Below are positions 33,888-45,780 of a stretch of DNA of 64,000 nucleotides, in pieces. Below the pieces are notes generated by a model. It had not been told where the DNA came from, made no database searches, and saw only the letters and a list, made by a program, of their open reading frames with translations. The DNA is from Rhodocollybia butyracea. Its lineage: Eukaryota; Basidiomycota; Agaricomycetes; Agaricales; Omphalotaceae. Positions within the stretch are counted from its first letter, which is position 1, and the number at the start of each line of letters is the position of its first letter. The position numbers and the translations under genes were made by a program. The stretch is from contig JADNRY010000274.1 in the NCBI GenBank assembly GCA_015501585.1, positions 18,116-82,115 of the forward strand. The letters run 5' to 3'.

Positions 33888-34635
33888 CTACGCGTCGACC
33901 GTGCTAAGGGTAGCAGCAACACATTGCACTCCCTTGGCGGGATCTGCGATGTGTCCGTTAGTTATGCCTTCCTTAAATCAGACAATCATTCTTTATCTCA
34001 CCCTTAAGTTCACAGCAGAAAGCATTCGCGGAGAAGCTATGAGATCAGTGGTCAGTCTCGAGCTTGACCGGTACAACCAAACGCAAGAACTTACCAAACT
34101 GCGCCAACAGGAAGAAAGCTACAGGCCCCCGCGGGAGCGCCTATCGGAGTCGCGACGCTGTTGTCGCAGCACAGGAGAGGGGCAGCACCGGAAGAACAGA
34201 GGTCGCCAGAGGAGGGAGGAGCGGCCTGGCGAGGGGCGGGAGGAAGATTCGCGGTTCCAGGGCCGGAGGCGATATCACCAGCACCAATAAGCGCGCGAAC
34301 TGGGGGAGAAGAGAGAAAACTAAGGTCCTGAGGCGCGGCCTCGCCAACAGTGCCAACAGCGGCTTTGCTAAAAGTAAAGACTTCGTCAGTGAGAGGGGCG
34401 GCTGGGACCAGGGAGATCAGGGAAGGACTGCCTCTGCGAAGGAGACCGGGGGAAGAAGAGGGAGTGGAGAAGGTAGAGGAATGGGGAAATGAGGAGCTGG
34501 AGGAGCTGGGGGAGCTGGGGGAGCTGAGGCAGCGGGAGGAGCTGGAATCGGAGGGCGGGGGATATGACGGGGAGCCGGGATAGCGGCTGTGAGAGTAACG
34601 AGAGTAGCAGTAACAAAAGCAAGTTTAAAATGCAT
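33888..34635 (-). CDS. Hydrophobin-type secreted protein, copy 1, with one frameshift
   Basis: Small amphipathic wall/surface protein. Exons 34635-34095, 34036-34002 and 33943-33888. Signal peptide MHFKLAFVTATLVTLTAA, then a Pro/Ala-rich stretch, a linker (LTDEVFTFSKAAVGTV) and an eight-cysteine hydrophobin domain: LCSSGAAPLLCCD, GAPAGACSFLPVGAVC, SANAFCCELKDPAKGVQC, ending VAATLSTVDA. Order C-CC-C-C-CC-C is complete, the fifth cysteine being formed across intron 1. Loops between C3-C4 (14 residues) and C4-C5 (8) are short for classic class I. The Pro-rich frame and the domain frame are one base apart: one base missing in the five-base run at 34448-34452 accounts for it. With that correction total length is 210 aa and all phases fit. 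Confidence 0.82.
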
Positions 34636-35900
34636 AATGAGTGTGGGTGAAGAGTACTTGAATGACCGAGGTTGGCTTTTCGAGTGAGGAAATAGAAGAG
34701 ATTTCGTTCGAGCTTTTATACCCTTGGAGGCGCCAAGGTCAAAAATTAAGAGTTGTTCGGTTGCATTTTGGCCCCAGTTTATGTTGCAATGAGGACCAGA
34801 TGGCAGATGCCAGACGTTGGCCAGACGTATAGTAGCCTACTCGGAAACGGGACTTACGGGTTAGGAAATATATTCATCTCTTTAATTTACTCCTACAAAG
34901 GTTACACCATCCAAATTGAAGTCTGAGGAATCACCAATCGAGCTTTCATTCATGCGGGTACACAATTTAAAATGGCTTCTCAGAACACACTACTGTATGG
35001 ATTGGGCGGGATCAAAACAGTACATACTTCGCCTAAATTCACTGTTGAGCGGCTTTAGAGCGAAAAATCAATGGCATTCGAATATTGAAGGCAGGCGTCA
35101 GACATCTTGAACTTGTTACCCAACTCGGATCAGGTGAATTATGCATGAAATGGTTGACATCAAACGAATTTTTAATTTTACCTGAACAAGTGGTACTCAA
35201 TACTTAACAGGAAAGATTATTTTCGCACAGAAGCTTGAGAATATTTCAGCTACATTTACACCAGCGACATGTTTTCACTTCCAGTGATGTTATAAAACAA
35301 GAGTTTTAAAACCTTTTTGGCTTAGAAATAAAATCGCTGCGCGCCCCCTCATCATATACCCTGGATGGCTCACTCAGAGGCATTCAGAGACCTATAGGAA
35401 TAAACGGGTCCTCAGTCCATTTGGACACTTGCATTTACCTATGTACCATCTTGTACTAGGCTAACGAAACGATTTCACTGAAACTTCAATTAGAATACTG
35501 GAGCGTTCCCTTCACCTTGATTATGTATCAAACTAAAGTAATATCTAAATACTAGTCTCTCGAGTCTCCGCATCAAACTTAATCAACGGAAGGCGAAACA
35601 GCTGTTTAGCATCCGGAAAGGATAATCAGTGGAGATAGGTACTGCCCTAGAGAGGCTATCGATCAGTTAAATAATCCCTGAGTTCGGTTTCAAGCACATT
35701 TGTCCCCCAAATAACCAGAACCAGGAGCTAGCCAGGAGTTTATCGCATCGCGTAGGACTCATTTAACAAAAATAGACACAGCTTCTTACTATGAAAACAA
35801 CCCAAAGAGCGTACGACAACAAGTCCACGACAGACGTACAAAGTGTATTTCCATGATTACTAGGGATCTATCATACCAAATGTCTCCTTCCACATCCTTT
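34636..35900. other. Spacer of duplicated cassette, copy 1
   Basis: No gene. Much of it (about 34640-35330) aligns by eye with 38236-38760 and 39440-39560 downstream of hydrophobin copy 2, for example ATCACCAATCGAGC and ATTTACACCAGCGACATGTTT. It contains the promoter of hydrophobin copy 1 and the 3' flank of the PL14 relic. Confidence 0.6.
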
Positions 35901-37381
35901 CTACGCAATCCGCTCCATCTCAAACCATTTAAACCACACATGTGACTGATCTCTCGGTGATGCCCATTCGTTCTCGTGTCCTCCAAAAAACATGCTACAA
36001 CAAATATCAGCAGACTCAGAAGACAAGAAACAAAAATACGAAACATGAAAGACGAAACGGAAAAAACCACAAGAAAAACTCGAACAAACACCTGAAAAAC
36101 AACCCCTCAAACCCCGTAGCGCTTGATCCATCGTCTTCATCACCTGATTCTTTCATCCGCTGGTTCTTTAGAAGCCTCCGCCCCGGCAAAAGGAATTTCC
36201 TTGTTTGAGGCCATCGCAGATTCCGATTCCGGATCCGGATCCACATCCCCCGAACCAGAATCCCATGTCCATGCCCAACGGAGTATAGGCAATGAAGCAG
36301 CCGTATCAGAACCAGAATCAGGACCAGGACTAGGCGTACCAGACGTAGCGGTAGAACCAGAGCCACAGCCACCTGTACCCGTCACCCGATAATAAACATC
36401 CCTCTCGATAACCCTCCTTCCCTCAACCCACAGCTCGAACCCCCCATCCGGCACCCCTCGTCTCCGCCAGCCAGCGACGAAGGGGCCGCATCAGAACCTG
36501 AACCAGTCCCAATCCCAATCGTACCAGGCGTAGTGGTAGAACCAGAACCAGAGTCACCTGGACCCGTCCCCCGATAATAAACATCCTCCCTCTCGATAAC
36601 CCCCCTCCCCTCAACCCACAGCTCAAACCCTCCATCTGGCACCCCCAGTGTATTCAGCTTCACGATCTGTCGCACGTGTGTCCATGCTCATCGGTTGAAG
36701 GTAAAAGACACACGGCATATGGAGAGCCCCCAAGCGGCGTCGCAGACGGAATGAGGGTCAGAGCAGAGGGGTTGTTTGTTTTTCGGGGCGTGCTAGGGTG
36801 TAAGGGACGTAGTGGGAGGCATAGGACGACGAGGAACGAGAGAAAAAGAGGGAACGGAAGAAAAAGGATTATGATTAACACAGCTCCTTCGATAGAAGAC
36901 GGAGTAAGAGAGCGAGGCGGTGAGGGCGCGGGTGGAGTGCGCGTGGAATTTGGCGCCACCTTGGGATTTTTGGACGGGGTTGATGGAATCGAGGGGGTAG
37001 AGCAGTTGTAGGATAGAGTTGTAGGAGGAGGATGGGGGGGTTGGCGCATTTGTCGTTGTATTGAATCTGAAGCTTGAAGCCTGAAGGTCGATTGAGAATT
37101 GAGATTAGAAGGACGGAGCGATGATAGACTTGGAGGAGACGGCATTTAGTGATTCTGGGCCCACAAGAGGGAATCTGAGTACAGTCCTTTCATCCACAAT
37201 CTTCATATTCGAATTTCGTGATAGTAAAAGCGGAAAGATCGGTCATTCGGGGAAGTTGAGTCCATGCCGTAGACCATGTGACTTGGAGAACTTCATTGGG
37301 AGCAATGTACGATGAAATAGACTGAGCTGCCTTAGGCTGGCTTCTATGTATCTTCGCTGTTATCCCGCATTCATACAGCAC
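35901..37381 (-). pseudogene. PL14-like gene, copy 1, inactivated (catalytic region deleted, internal duplication)
   Basis: Pieces match the gene at 40162-42252 in order: WTQLPRMTDLSAFTITKFE (about 37270-37200), a Pro/Ser-rich stretch, DAAWGLSI with an in-frame TGA shortly after, RQIVKLNTLGVPDGGFELWVEGR, and the C-terminus FFGGHENEWASPRDQ...WFEMERIA with stop at 35901. The signal peptide region is missing, and so is the block KGGKLPGMYGG..CFSTRLMWRE that carries the presumed active site. A segment of about 155 bp containing DGGFELWVEGR is present twice (36308-36458 and 36489-36648), so the relic has two half-domains in tandem. Clear pseudogene. Confidence 0.85.
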
Positions 37382-37527
37382 GAAAATGATTCATTTATCG
37401 ATTGTACAAGCGTATATACAAGCACATATTAACAAACAGATACTTTTTTCACCCAACGGCTAGCTCCAAAGTCATGACAGAGTGTAACGGAGCTGGTGCT
37501 TTCGGTGATAGTAGCAAAGCTGGAACA

Positions 37528-38235
37528 CTACGCGTCAACCGCGCCAAGGGTGGCAGCAACACATTGTCCGGTGGCGGGATCTACGATGTGTCAGTTAGCT
37601 ACGCCTCCTAAAACCAGCTAAATATTCTTTATCTCACCCTTACGTTTACAGCAGAAAGCATTCGCGGAGAAGCTATGAGATCAGTGGTCAGTCTCGAGCT
37701 TGACTGGTACAACCAAACGCAAGAACTTACCAAACTGCGCCAACAGGAAGAAGGCTACAGGCCCCCGCGGGAGCGCCTATCGGAGTCGCGACGCTCTTGT
37801 CGCAGCACAGGAGAGGGGCAGCACCGGAAGAACAGATATCGCCAGAGGAGGGAGGAGCGGCCTGGCGAGGGACCGGAGGAAGCTTAGTGATCCCATCCCC
37901 TGTCCCAATGGCGCCATCAATAAATGCGCGAACAGGGGGAGACAAGAGAGTAAGAACATTAACAGGCACGAACGTGTCAACAGTGCCAAGAGTTTCTTTG
38001 GAAAAAGGAAAGACGGGGTCAGTGAGAGGGGGAAGTGGGTTCGGCAAAAGGGGAACTGAGTTCAGCGGGGGAGCGGCTCTGCGAAGTAGAGGAATGGGAA
38101 CTGGAAGAGGAAGCGCTGGGGGAACTTGGGCAGCGGGAGGAGCTGGAGTCGGAGGGGGGAGATATGAGGGGGGGTTGGGATAGCGGCCGTGAGAGTAACG
38201 AGAGTGGCAATAACAAAAGCAAGTTTAAAATGCAT
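37528..38235 (-). CDS. Hydrophobin-type secreted protein, copy 2, with one frameshift
   Basis: Paralogue of 33888-34635 with the same three exons: 38235-37731, 37672-37638, 37580-37528. Signal peptide MHFKLAFVIATLVTLTAA, Pro-rich linker (PPTPAPPAAQVPPALPLPVP), PVFPFSKETLGTVDTFVPVN, then the hydrophobin domain ICSSGAAPLLCCDK, APAGACSLLPVGAVC, SANAFCCKRKDPATGQC, ending VAATLGAVDA. All eight cysteines are present. The frame of the signal peptide and that of the rest differ by one base at the six-base run 38154-38159; one more base there restores a 197-aa protein. That both paralogues break at different homopolymers in the Pro-rich part makes base-calling error likely. Probably expressed in aerial or fruiting structures by analogy; not shown here. 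Confidence 0.82.
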
Positions 38236-40161
38236 AATGAGTGTGGGTGAATGAGTGTGGGTGAAGAGTGTGGGTGAAGAGTATTTGAATGACCGAGGTT
38301 GGTTTTTCGAGTGAGGAAATAGAGGAGATTTCGCACCAGCTTTTATACCCTTTGGAGGCGCCAAGAGCAAAAATTATGAGTTGTTCGGTTGTGTTTTTAG
38401 CCCCATTTTATGCTGCAACGAGAGTGCCAGAAGGAGTACTTAGTCTACTCGGACGCACGAGAGAAACGGGATAAACGGGCTGGGAAATATACTCATCTCT
38501 TTAATTTACTCTAGATTGAGGTCTCGGTAAATCACCAATCGAGCCTTCATTCATGGGTACATATACAGTTTAAACAAAGGCTTATCCGAACACACTACAT
38601 ACTGTATAGATTCGGCGGGATCCAATGGCAGTAGCTTAAATCTATGAGCGGCTTTAGAGCTAAAAATCAATCGCATTCAAACATGGCAGGCGTCTTGAAC
38701 TTGTTACCCAGCTCGGAAATTATGCATGAAATGCTTGACATAAACCGAATTTTTTGTTTTTAGAATCTTTTATTCCGTGCGTACAGGTAAGAGTAAGTAC
38801 CAAGACACGGGGAGGTGCGACAGAACCTCCGTTCTATGTATTGTATGTAATGGTGGGGGGTCTTTGGGAATTGGCGGAGCTACAGGTAGTGGTTGAGCGT
38901 GCCGAAGGGGGTGTCACCGGGTGTGTAGTTTGTGGGATTTCTGTTAGGGAATCCGATGAGTGTCCAATCAGGCGGTCAGTCCTGGGATCCAACACAAGTA
39001 GTTAGTGCAGTTGAACAAGGTATTAGATACCTCGCAAATGCATGAGTACTACGGTACTACATGCAAGCTTATATACTGTACATACTGTATACTATTGCTA
39101 ATATGATGAGTAAGGACATGGACATATGTACATACCGATCCGGCTACCTAATCTCCGGAGTTGCCACATCGGCAATATACAACATAGTTAGTCACTGTTC
39201 AGACCTGTGGCCTTGAAGTATAGAATAAATAAAACATAGCATAGCATATGAAACTTAGGCATAGCTTGTATCGCACATGCTTCCCTGAAAAGAGGAGTAC
39301 CGAACAAGTGGTAATACTTAACATTTTAGGTTAGGTTAGGTTTATTGCCGGCTTGGGACCAAGTGCTGATACACCGGGGTCCGAGAAGCTACCCGATGTG
39401 CCTACGTACATCGTCGTCTCGGGGCCATCTCCCTGGTATCCGGACGAAATGCTTATTTTCACCGAAGCTTGAGAGTATTTCAGCCACATTTACACCAGCG
39501 ACATGTTTGCAACAGAGTAGTCTATGCTAGCAAGTATGTAATGTGATATTATAAAGCAAGAGTTTTAAAACCTTTTTGGCTTCGAAAAACTCTCTGTATA
39601 TGCACACACCCCCATATAAGTACCTTGGATGGTTCGCCAAGAGGCGTCCAGAGCCAATAGCAATAAACGGGTCCTGGGCGGGTCACGGTCCGTTTGGGTA
39701 CTTGCGTTCACCTGTGTACCATCTTGTAGGCTAATATTGAACAGACTATTTCTCTGACTTCAATTTGAATGCTAAAGTGTTCCCTTCACCTTGATTATGT
39801 AGATTTAATTATCAAACCAAAGTAATATCCAAATAGTCTCTCCGCATCAAATTTAAACAATGGATAGCGAAATAGATCTGAAAAGGATAATCAGTGGAGA
39901 TAGGCACTTACTGCCCTAGAGAGGCTAGCATTCAGTTAATTAATGGGTTCGATTTCAAGCACACTTGGCCACAAGATAACCAAAGCCAGGAGTTTATCGC
40001 ATCGCGTGGGACTCATTTAACATAAACAGACACAAAAACAACCCAAAGAGCGTACAACAGCAACTCGACAGACGTACGACGTGTATCTCCATTAGTAAGG
40101 AGTAAGTATACCATACCAAATGTCTCCTTCCATCCTTTCCACTCACGATTCTACAACGATC
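38236..40161. other. Spacer of duplicated cassette, copy 2, with an insertion of unknown origin
   Basis: No gene supported. 38236-38760 and 39440-40160 match the spacer of copy 1; 38760-39450 does not and looks inserted. It contains a short TTAGG-like run (39327-39344, four imperfect units) and open frames without domains (38754-39005 plus). No terminal repeats or target duplication could be fixed. Confidence 0.5.
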
Positions 40162-42252
40162 CTACGCAATTCTCTCCATCTCGAACCCTTTAAACCACAC
40201 ATACTGATCCCTCGGCGACGCCCACTCCTTCTCGTGCCCCCCAAAAAACGTGCTACAACAATATCAGCGTAACCAGAACCAAGACCAAAGTACCCAAACA
40301 TCAAGACAAAGAAAACATGAAAACTCGAATACACACCTGAAAAACAACCCCTCAAACCCCGTAGCCTTCGATCCATCGTCTTCGTTGCCTGATTCTTCCA
40401 TGCGCGCTGGTTCACGAAAAGCCTCTACCCCGACAAAAGGAACTTCGTTGTCCGAGGTTACCGAGGTTACCGCAGGATACGAACCGGAATCCGAACCAGA
40501 ATCCCGGACAAAGACCCATGCCCGACGAAGTATGCCAAGAAGGCCACCAGGACCGAACATCCCTCCCGAGCTTGTCGAGGGCTCCTCCGCACTCGTCGTT
40601 TTACTTTTACCGCGTTTTTCGTCCTCGCCAGCCTGCGACGAAGCAGAAGCAGAAGCAGTACCAGTCGTACCAGGCGTAGTGGTAGAACCGGAACCAGAAC
40701 TACCCGTACCCGTCCCCCGATAATAAACATCCCCTCTCTGAATAACCCTCCGCCCCTCAACCCACAGCTCAAACCCCCCATCCGGCACCCCTGGCGTATT
40801 CAGCCTCACGATCTGTCGTACACGTGTCCATTCTCCTCGGTTGAAGGTAAAAGACCCGCGGCCTATGGAGAGCCCCCAAGCGGCGTCGCAGACGGATTGA
40901 GAGTCAGAGCAGAGGGAGGCGGTCTGTTGGTTCTTTGGGGCGTACTGATGTAGGGACATAGAGATGGATGTAGAGAGGCACGTAGAGAGAGAGTACGCAA
41001 GGAAGCCGGAGAACGCCAAGAATGAAGGAGAGGAAAGAAAACGAAGGGGACAACGAAAGAAAAAAGCTATCATCAGAAACCGCACTCAAAAAAACCATGC
41101 CACTCACAAGATACAGCTCCCCCGCTCCTCCCTCCCTCCACATCAATCTCGTACTAAAACAATCCTCCGCCTTATTTCCCCCCGAACATCCTTCGTGCCC
41201 ACCATACATCCCCGGGAGCTTACCGCCCTTGACGAAATCGAAAGTTGCAGGAAAGAAGATGGAGTAAGAGAGCAAGACGGTGCGCGCGCGGGAGAGGTTG
41301 AGGGGTGCGCGTAGAATTCGGCGCCGCCTTGGGGTTTTTGTGCGGGATTGATGGAGTTGAGAGGGTAGAGGAGTTGAAGGATAGAGTTGGAGGAGGGCGG
41401 GCTGGTTGGAGGGTTTATCGTCGTATTGGATCCGAAGATCGATTGAGGATTGGGATTGAGATTAGAAGCATCTGAAGCGATACCGTCGATAACATCTAGG
41501 GATGCCGAACCCACAAGAGGAGATCCCGAGTCCGACCCAGATAATACAGCGCTCTCGTCTACAATCTTCAAATTCTGCTGTCCACCCGCGAATTTCATTA
41601 TATTGAAGGAAGAAAGGTCGGTCATCCGGGAGGGTTGAGTCCATATTGTAGTCTGTGTTGTTGGTGTTGTTGTCGCTGTCGATGTAGAAACGATACTCGT
41701 CGTCGTAGGAGTAGTAGTTGTCGTCGTCGTAACCGTAACCGTAACCCTCTCCACAATCGTCGACGGTTCCTGAGGTTGAGGCTGAGAAGCAGACAGTGGC
41801 ACTGAAGAAGAATCCAATTTCGAGTGAACTGTTTCGGTAACTACGACGCTGACTGTGGACGTTATAGTGGTTATCGTGAACGTGGAAGGATCTACGATAG
41901 AAGTAGTAGGCGTTGAAGAAGTAAAAGTAGGTGTAGGCGGGGAGATAGTGATATATTCCGTTATTGTAGTTATTGTTGATGGCATTGGCGTTGATAAAAG
42001 CGCTGATAAAAACGATTCTGAAGCTCCAGCGATAACTCTGCTATCGATGAGCTTGAACTTGGCGGGAATTGCGGGATTTGAGATTGAGCTTGAGGATGTC
42101 GGGTGGAGTATTCCTGTGACGAAGACAGTACTAGTGACTGTTCCGCTTTCAGTGTTTTGAACAGAGATAGCTGTAGCAGCCAAAGATGATGCGATAACAG
42201 AGGTTACAATGGCTAGAATTGAGAATGGCTTGTGCAGCGAGACGGAGACCAT
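40162..42252 (-). CDS. Polysaccharide lyase 14 (PL14)-type secreted protein, with one frameshift
   Basis: Extracellular polysaccharide lyase-like protein. Exons 42252-41108, 40944-40337 and 40252-40162. Signal peptide MVSVSLHKPFSILAIVTSVIA; residues about 30-230 form a Thr/Ser/Pro-rich stalk; then MTDLSSFNIMKFAGGQQNLK. The catalytic domain follows: LLYPLNSINPAQKPQGGAEF, KGGKLPGMYGGHEGCSGG, DCFSTRLMWREGGAGELYL, then NTPGVPDGGFELWVEGRRV, a Gly/Ser-rich insert and the conserved tail STFFGGHEKEWASPRDQY ending FEMERIA. These are hallmarks of the basidiomycete PL14 family. Between GGAEFYA and PLNLSRARTVLLSY (about 41305-41314) the frame slips by one base, with no possible intron; otherwise 614 aa with consistent phases. 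Two relics of the same gene lie at 35901-37381 and 29751-30104. Substrate unknown. Confidence 0.82.
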
Positions 42253-43994
42253 GATGAAAGGAAGGAAAGAAAGAAAGAAATGCGTGGAAGGCGATCAAAA
42301 GTTCAAAAGTTCAAAATCCGCTGATTTAGAATTATACTGACTATATGGTCGGTACATTGGATGTACTACGCTGACAGAGCGTAGCTCTATATTGAATGTA
42401 CAACGATGAGAGAGTTATAGGTGTTAACGAAATAACATTGACGATGACGGTTTAAACATAAGCGCTAGCAGGCGCAGGCGCTTATGAGCTGTCAAGGTTG
42501 GTTTTTGACCTCGAACATGCCATTGTTGAGTCGTCTCGAGCGAAGCCTTCCGTAGCAACACGGTAGTTGCGGCGCTTATTTATAACACAGCTATCGATCC
42601 CAACCCCACTCTTGCCAACCATATTCTACTCAATCATCTCTGCGCTTACCGTAACAATCACGGAGAGCTCAGGATTATGACGAAGATACTTTTCATGGAA
42701 ACCGTTTGGTCAAGACACGGTGTTCCTCACATACCGGCCACTCATTCCGCATTGGAAGCACTACTTGTTGCTGCTGGGCATTCCGTCAGATGTTGTCAAA
42801 GTCACTGGGCGCCGGAAGTCAGATTCATTCGCCAAATATGAGGAACTTACCTCGCAACTGCACATTCTTAGACTACGTTTACAACGTTCCTATGTTCCTA
42901 TTCCTCCCAGCTCGGATACGTCCACCACAACAGATACAATCCATTATGATGTTCCGTCGCGCACCCATCTACCCTGGCACATTATGCTAATAGACGACCT
43001 TCATCTAACACTTCACATATTAATTCAAATAGCGTTCCTTTTCTGTTCAATAACTTCACTTTCCTTGGAGTACTGATCTGGTGAATTATGTTGAACACCC
43101 ACAACGTTTTAACAGGATTCATTGATTCGGCTTTGCCGTTCGTTGCCGCCGTGTCGGGTATCCCTCCGACCTTACACCCACAACAACTCTCCAGGTTCAC
43201 GCGTTTTACCGCTAGCACTTTTTTCCTTGTCTGGTATTGATTGACCTTGATATAACGCCTGTACTGGACATGTGCACTTCGAAAATTGCGAGGTTGAAGG
43301 GTCAGTTTTATGTTACAGCTCGATATCTGAATTCCACTACAGTCTTGGGTTTGTCATCTGTAGGCTACATGAAGCGTAACTGTCTGAAGAGACTGTCGAT
43401 TTCACCGGTGACCAGCTCAGTTGTGCACTCACCCCTTCAGTTTACCTGGAAAACTATGTTGGAGGCAGGAAAATAATCCAGCCTCCTGCATTATTATCCG
43501 AGGTTGCCATACGCCCAATCAACGGCAGTAGTATTTAATTCCATCAGCGCAACAGTGTGATAATTCGGTACTACGAAACTGCTACGAATTGTTCAAGACA
43601 GTCAATCACTTCTCACTTCGTTCTCGATCTCAGGTGTTCGAGTTGGTAAAATGAAAACATACATTGAAGATTAAAGAGATAGTTGGGGATAAGCTCAAGT
43701 GGCCACCGAACAGTTTTGGACTGGACGATAATGATACTGTTACTAACTTGTAGCGCGCGCTAAGGCGCCAGTGCAAATCAGTCAAATCAGCTGACGAAAC
43801 TGCCTGTTGCTCCCTCTTGACTTCTTACCACCATGTATAAAATTTGGTCCCGAGATCCCAGGTAAGGTTTCAACACCTTTCTGAGGTTACTGTTCCAGTG
43901 CTACTACCATCATGATCAGAGAACAGCAACTTGATGAACTCTTGACCGGAGATCGTGGGTAAGTCATTGTGCACCCACTATTCCAGTGCTGGTC
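42253..43994. other. Intergenic region between PL14-like gene and NACHT-ankyrin gene
   Basis: A plus-strand open frame (42720-43076) with coding-like text (LLLLGIPSDVVKVTGRRKSD, AKYEELTSQLHILRLRLQ) could be an exon of an unrecognised gene, but no partner exon was found. 43625-43835 is a repeat shared with 30222-30430. Two short exon-like blocks before the NACHT gene (43833-43861 and 43899-43958) have good splice sites yet do not join in phase to the next exon, so they may be 5' UTR exons. Confidence 0.4.
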
Positions 43995-45169
43995 ATGATG
44001 AAGGATAGGGATCAACAGGACAAGCCACAGCTCAACGCAGATAGACCAGGCAGGTATGTCTTGCCCTCCCATCCCCATTTTGCGAACTCAGCTTACACTT
44101 TTTGATAGCATGTTTGCCAATTCTTCCCACTTAAAATTCGTAAACTCGCAATTTCTAGTGGCAAACAGCATCCACTATCATACCTGGAGTGAGTCCTTCA
44201 GTTTCTTTCTTTGCTTCTCCAAGTGATACTGTGTTTAAGATACCAATGATGTGTCGCCTATTCAGAATTGGTTAAAAGCACCTGACCCCTCCACAAATTT
44301 TGTGGCAGCATGCGATAAGAGAACACCTGGAACTGGAGATTGGATATGCTCTCATTCACAATATACTCAGTGGTGCCGGGGCAAGCCTGGAATCCTATGG
44401 ATACAGGGCAAAGGTACAGAGTGCTTTCTACTACAATTGGGTTGCAATCTCAGCAAATTTACCTAGTTGGATCTGGAAAAACAGTGCTCTCGTAAGCATG
44501 AAGGAGTCCTTATAGCTGCTTCCTCTAATTATTTTTTTTCTGCTTCAATTTAGGGCTGCTATCATTGAAGATTTGCAAATTAATCCAGCAGTCATGTGCT
44601 GCTACTATTATTTTGACAATCGGGATAACTTGAAGATGAAGACAAATGCCCGAGGTCTCCTACAATCACTTTTGCTGCAAATGGCCACAAGGACGGAAGG
44701 GGTGCATCCTGCACTGCATGAGCTGTATACAAAGTGCAAAGGTGTAATGAAGCCCACAACAAAGGATTTGAGTGCAACTCTTGCAGCTGTTGCTAAGGAT
44801 TTGAGTCCTGTCTTCCTTGTCCTGGATGCAATGGATGAATGCAGCGAGACAATTGATGTGTTCAAGCATCTTGCACATCTTAAGAAGAACCTCTACATAG
44901 CTGTAACCAGTCGATATTTGGCTGAGACAAGTTATGAAGCCTCATGGCATATTCACCTTGATGATACAGAATCTTTCCGTCGGGATGTCGCCAGATACCT
45001 GCAAGACAAGCTCAGCCACAGAAAACTGAAGCCCAGAGCTGTTCAGAGAAATAGTTAAGTATTTAACTCAAGGTGCTCAAGGCCAGTAAGTGATCCAACA
45101 AATGAATTGACTTGCAACTGACGCAATCCTGACAAAGGTTTCGTTGGGTTGACTGCCAAGTAACGGTGC

Positions 45170-45685
45170 TGTAGAAACAGCGGTCAGTCAACACAAGGTC
45201 GACAGCCTACTCACCTGAGAGTGTTAGGGATGTTATAGGAGTTTGTAAGAGTGCTGTGAGAGCAGAACAAGTGTCCAGACGAATAGTAGGATTCTTGGTT
45301 ATTGTTACAGGAAAATATCTACAGTATTTATACTACAGAATATAATAAACCCTATAACAATGTATGAGTCTACTTGAGTCGTACTGCTAAACATAGTGCA
45401 TATACATGTGCATAATGTACCCTAGAAGATGGAGTCCGTATGGTAATTCTATAGGTAATGTTCATAGGTACTGCAAGGCAGCGTACAAGCTATGTATCAT
45501 AAGACTAATAGCGAATGGCATAATTGACTACATCTATACGAACCTGCGTAGAGGCTGCGTCTAGTGTTTGAGGGTGAGTTTCAACATAGCATATATCGAC
45601 AGTTCATCGATCGTATAGCAAGTGCGTCTAGTCGACTCACATTACTGATTAGATACGACTCATAAGTGGTAATCTAGTTTCAACA
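45170..45685 (-). repeat. Copia 3' LTR (516 bp)
   Basis: Left-hand LTR in window coordinates, the 3' LTR of the minus-strand element. Same length and sequence as 51422-51937 as far as can be read. Ends TGTAGAAACAG and AGTTTCAACA in plus-strand reading. Confidence 0.95.
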
Positions 45686-45697
45686 CTCCCCCTCGCT
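45686..45697 (-). other. Polypurine tract of the copia element
   Basis: Directly inside the 3' LTR the coding strand reads GCGAGGGGGAG before the LTR's TGTTGAAAC. Purine-rich stretches at this position prime plus-strand synthesis in LTR elements. Confidence 0.75.
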
Positions 45698-45780
45698 AAG
45701 AATTGTAGCTAAGAAGTATAATTTTTATCGACTTTAAACGGCATTATAGTTTATAGACATATTGCACAGTCTATGACGAA

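Larger units (their letters stand above)
37382..42252. repeat. Second unit of the tandem hydrophobin + PL14 cassette duplication
   Basis: Starts within the ATTTATCGATT..ACAAGC block (37393), which repeats 33748, and runs through hydrophobin copy 2, the spacer and the PL14-like gene. The first unit spans about 33735-37381. Unit 2 is longer, mainly by an insertion of about 0.7 kb at 38760-39450. Gene order and strand are the same in both units. Confidence 0.8.

Noticed and set aside
34141..34356. Leu/Pro-rich membrane peptide on the minus strand within hydrophobin copy 1
   Set aside because: It is the wrong frame of the hydrophobin exon; the frame with eight cysteines and correct splice phases explains the region.
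39327..39344. TTAGG-like repeats suggesting an interstitial telomere
   Set aside because: Only about three to four imperfect units, and not the TTAGGG repeat of most fungi; chance or local slippage is enough.
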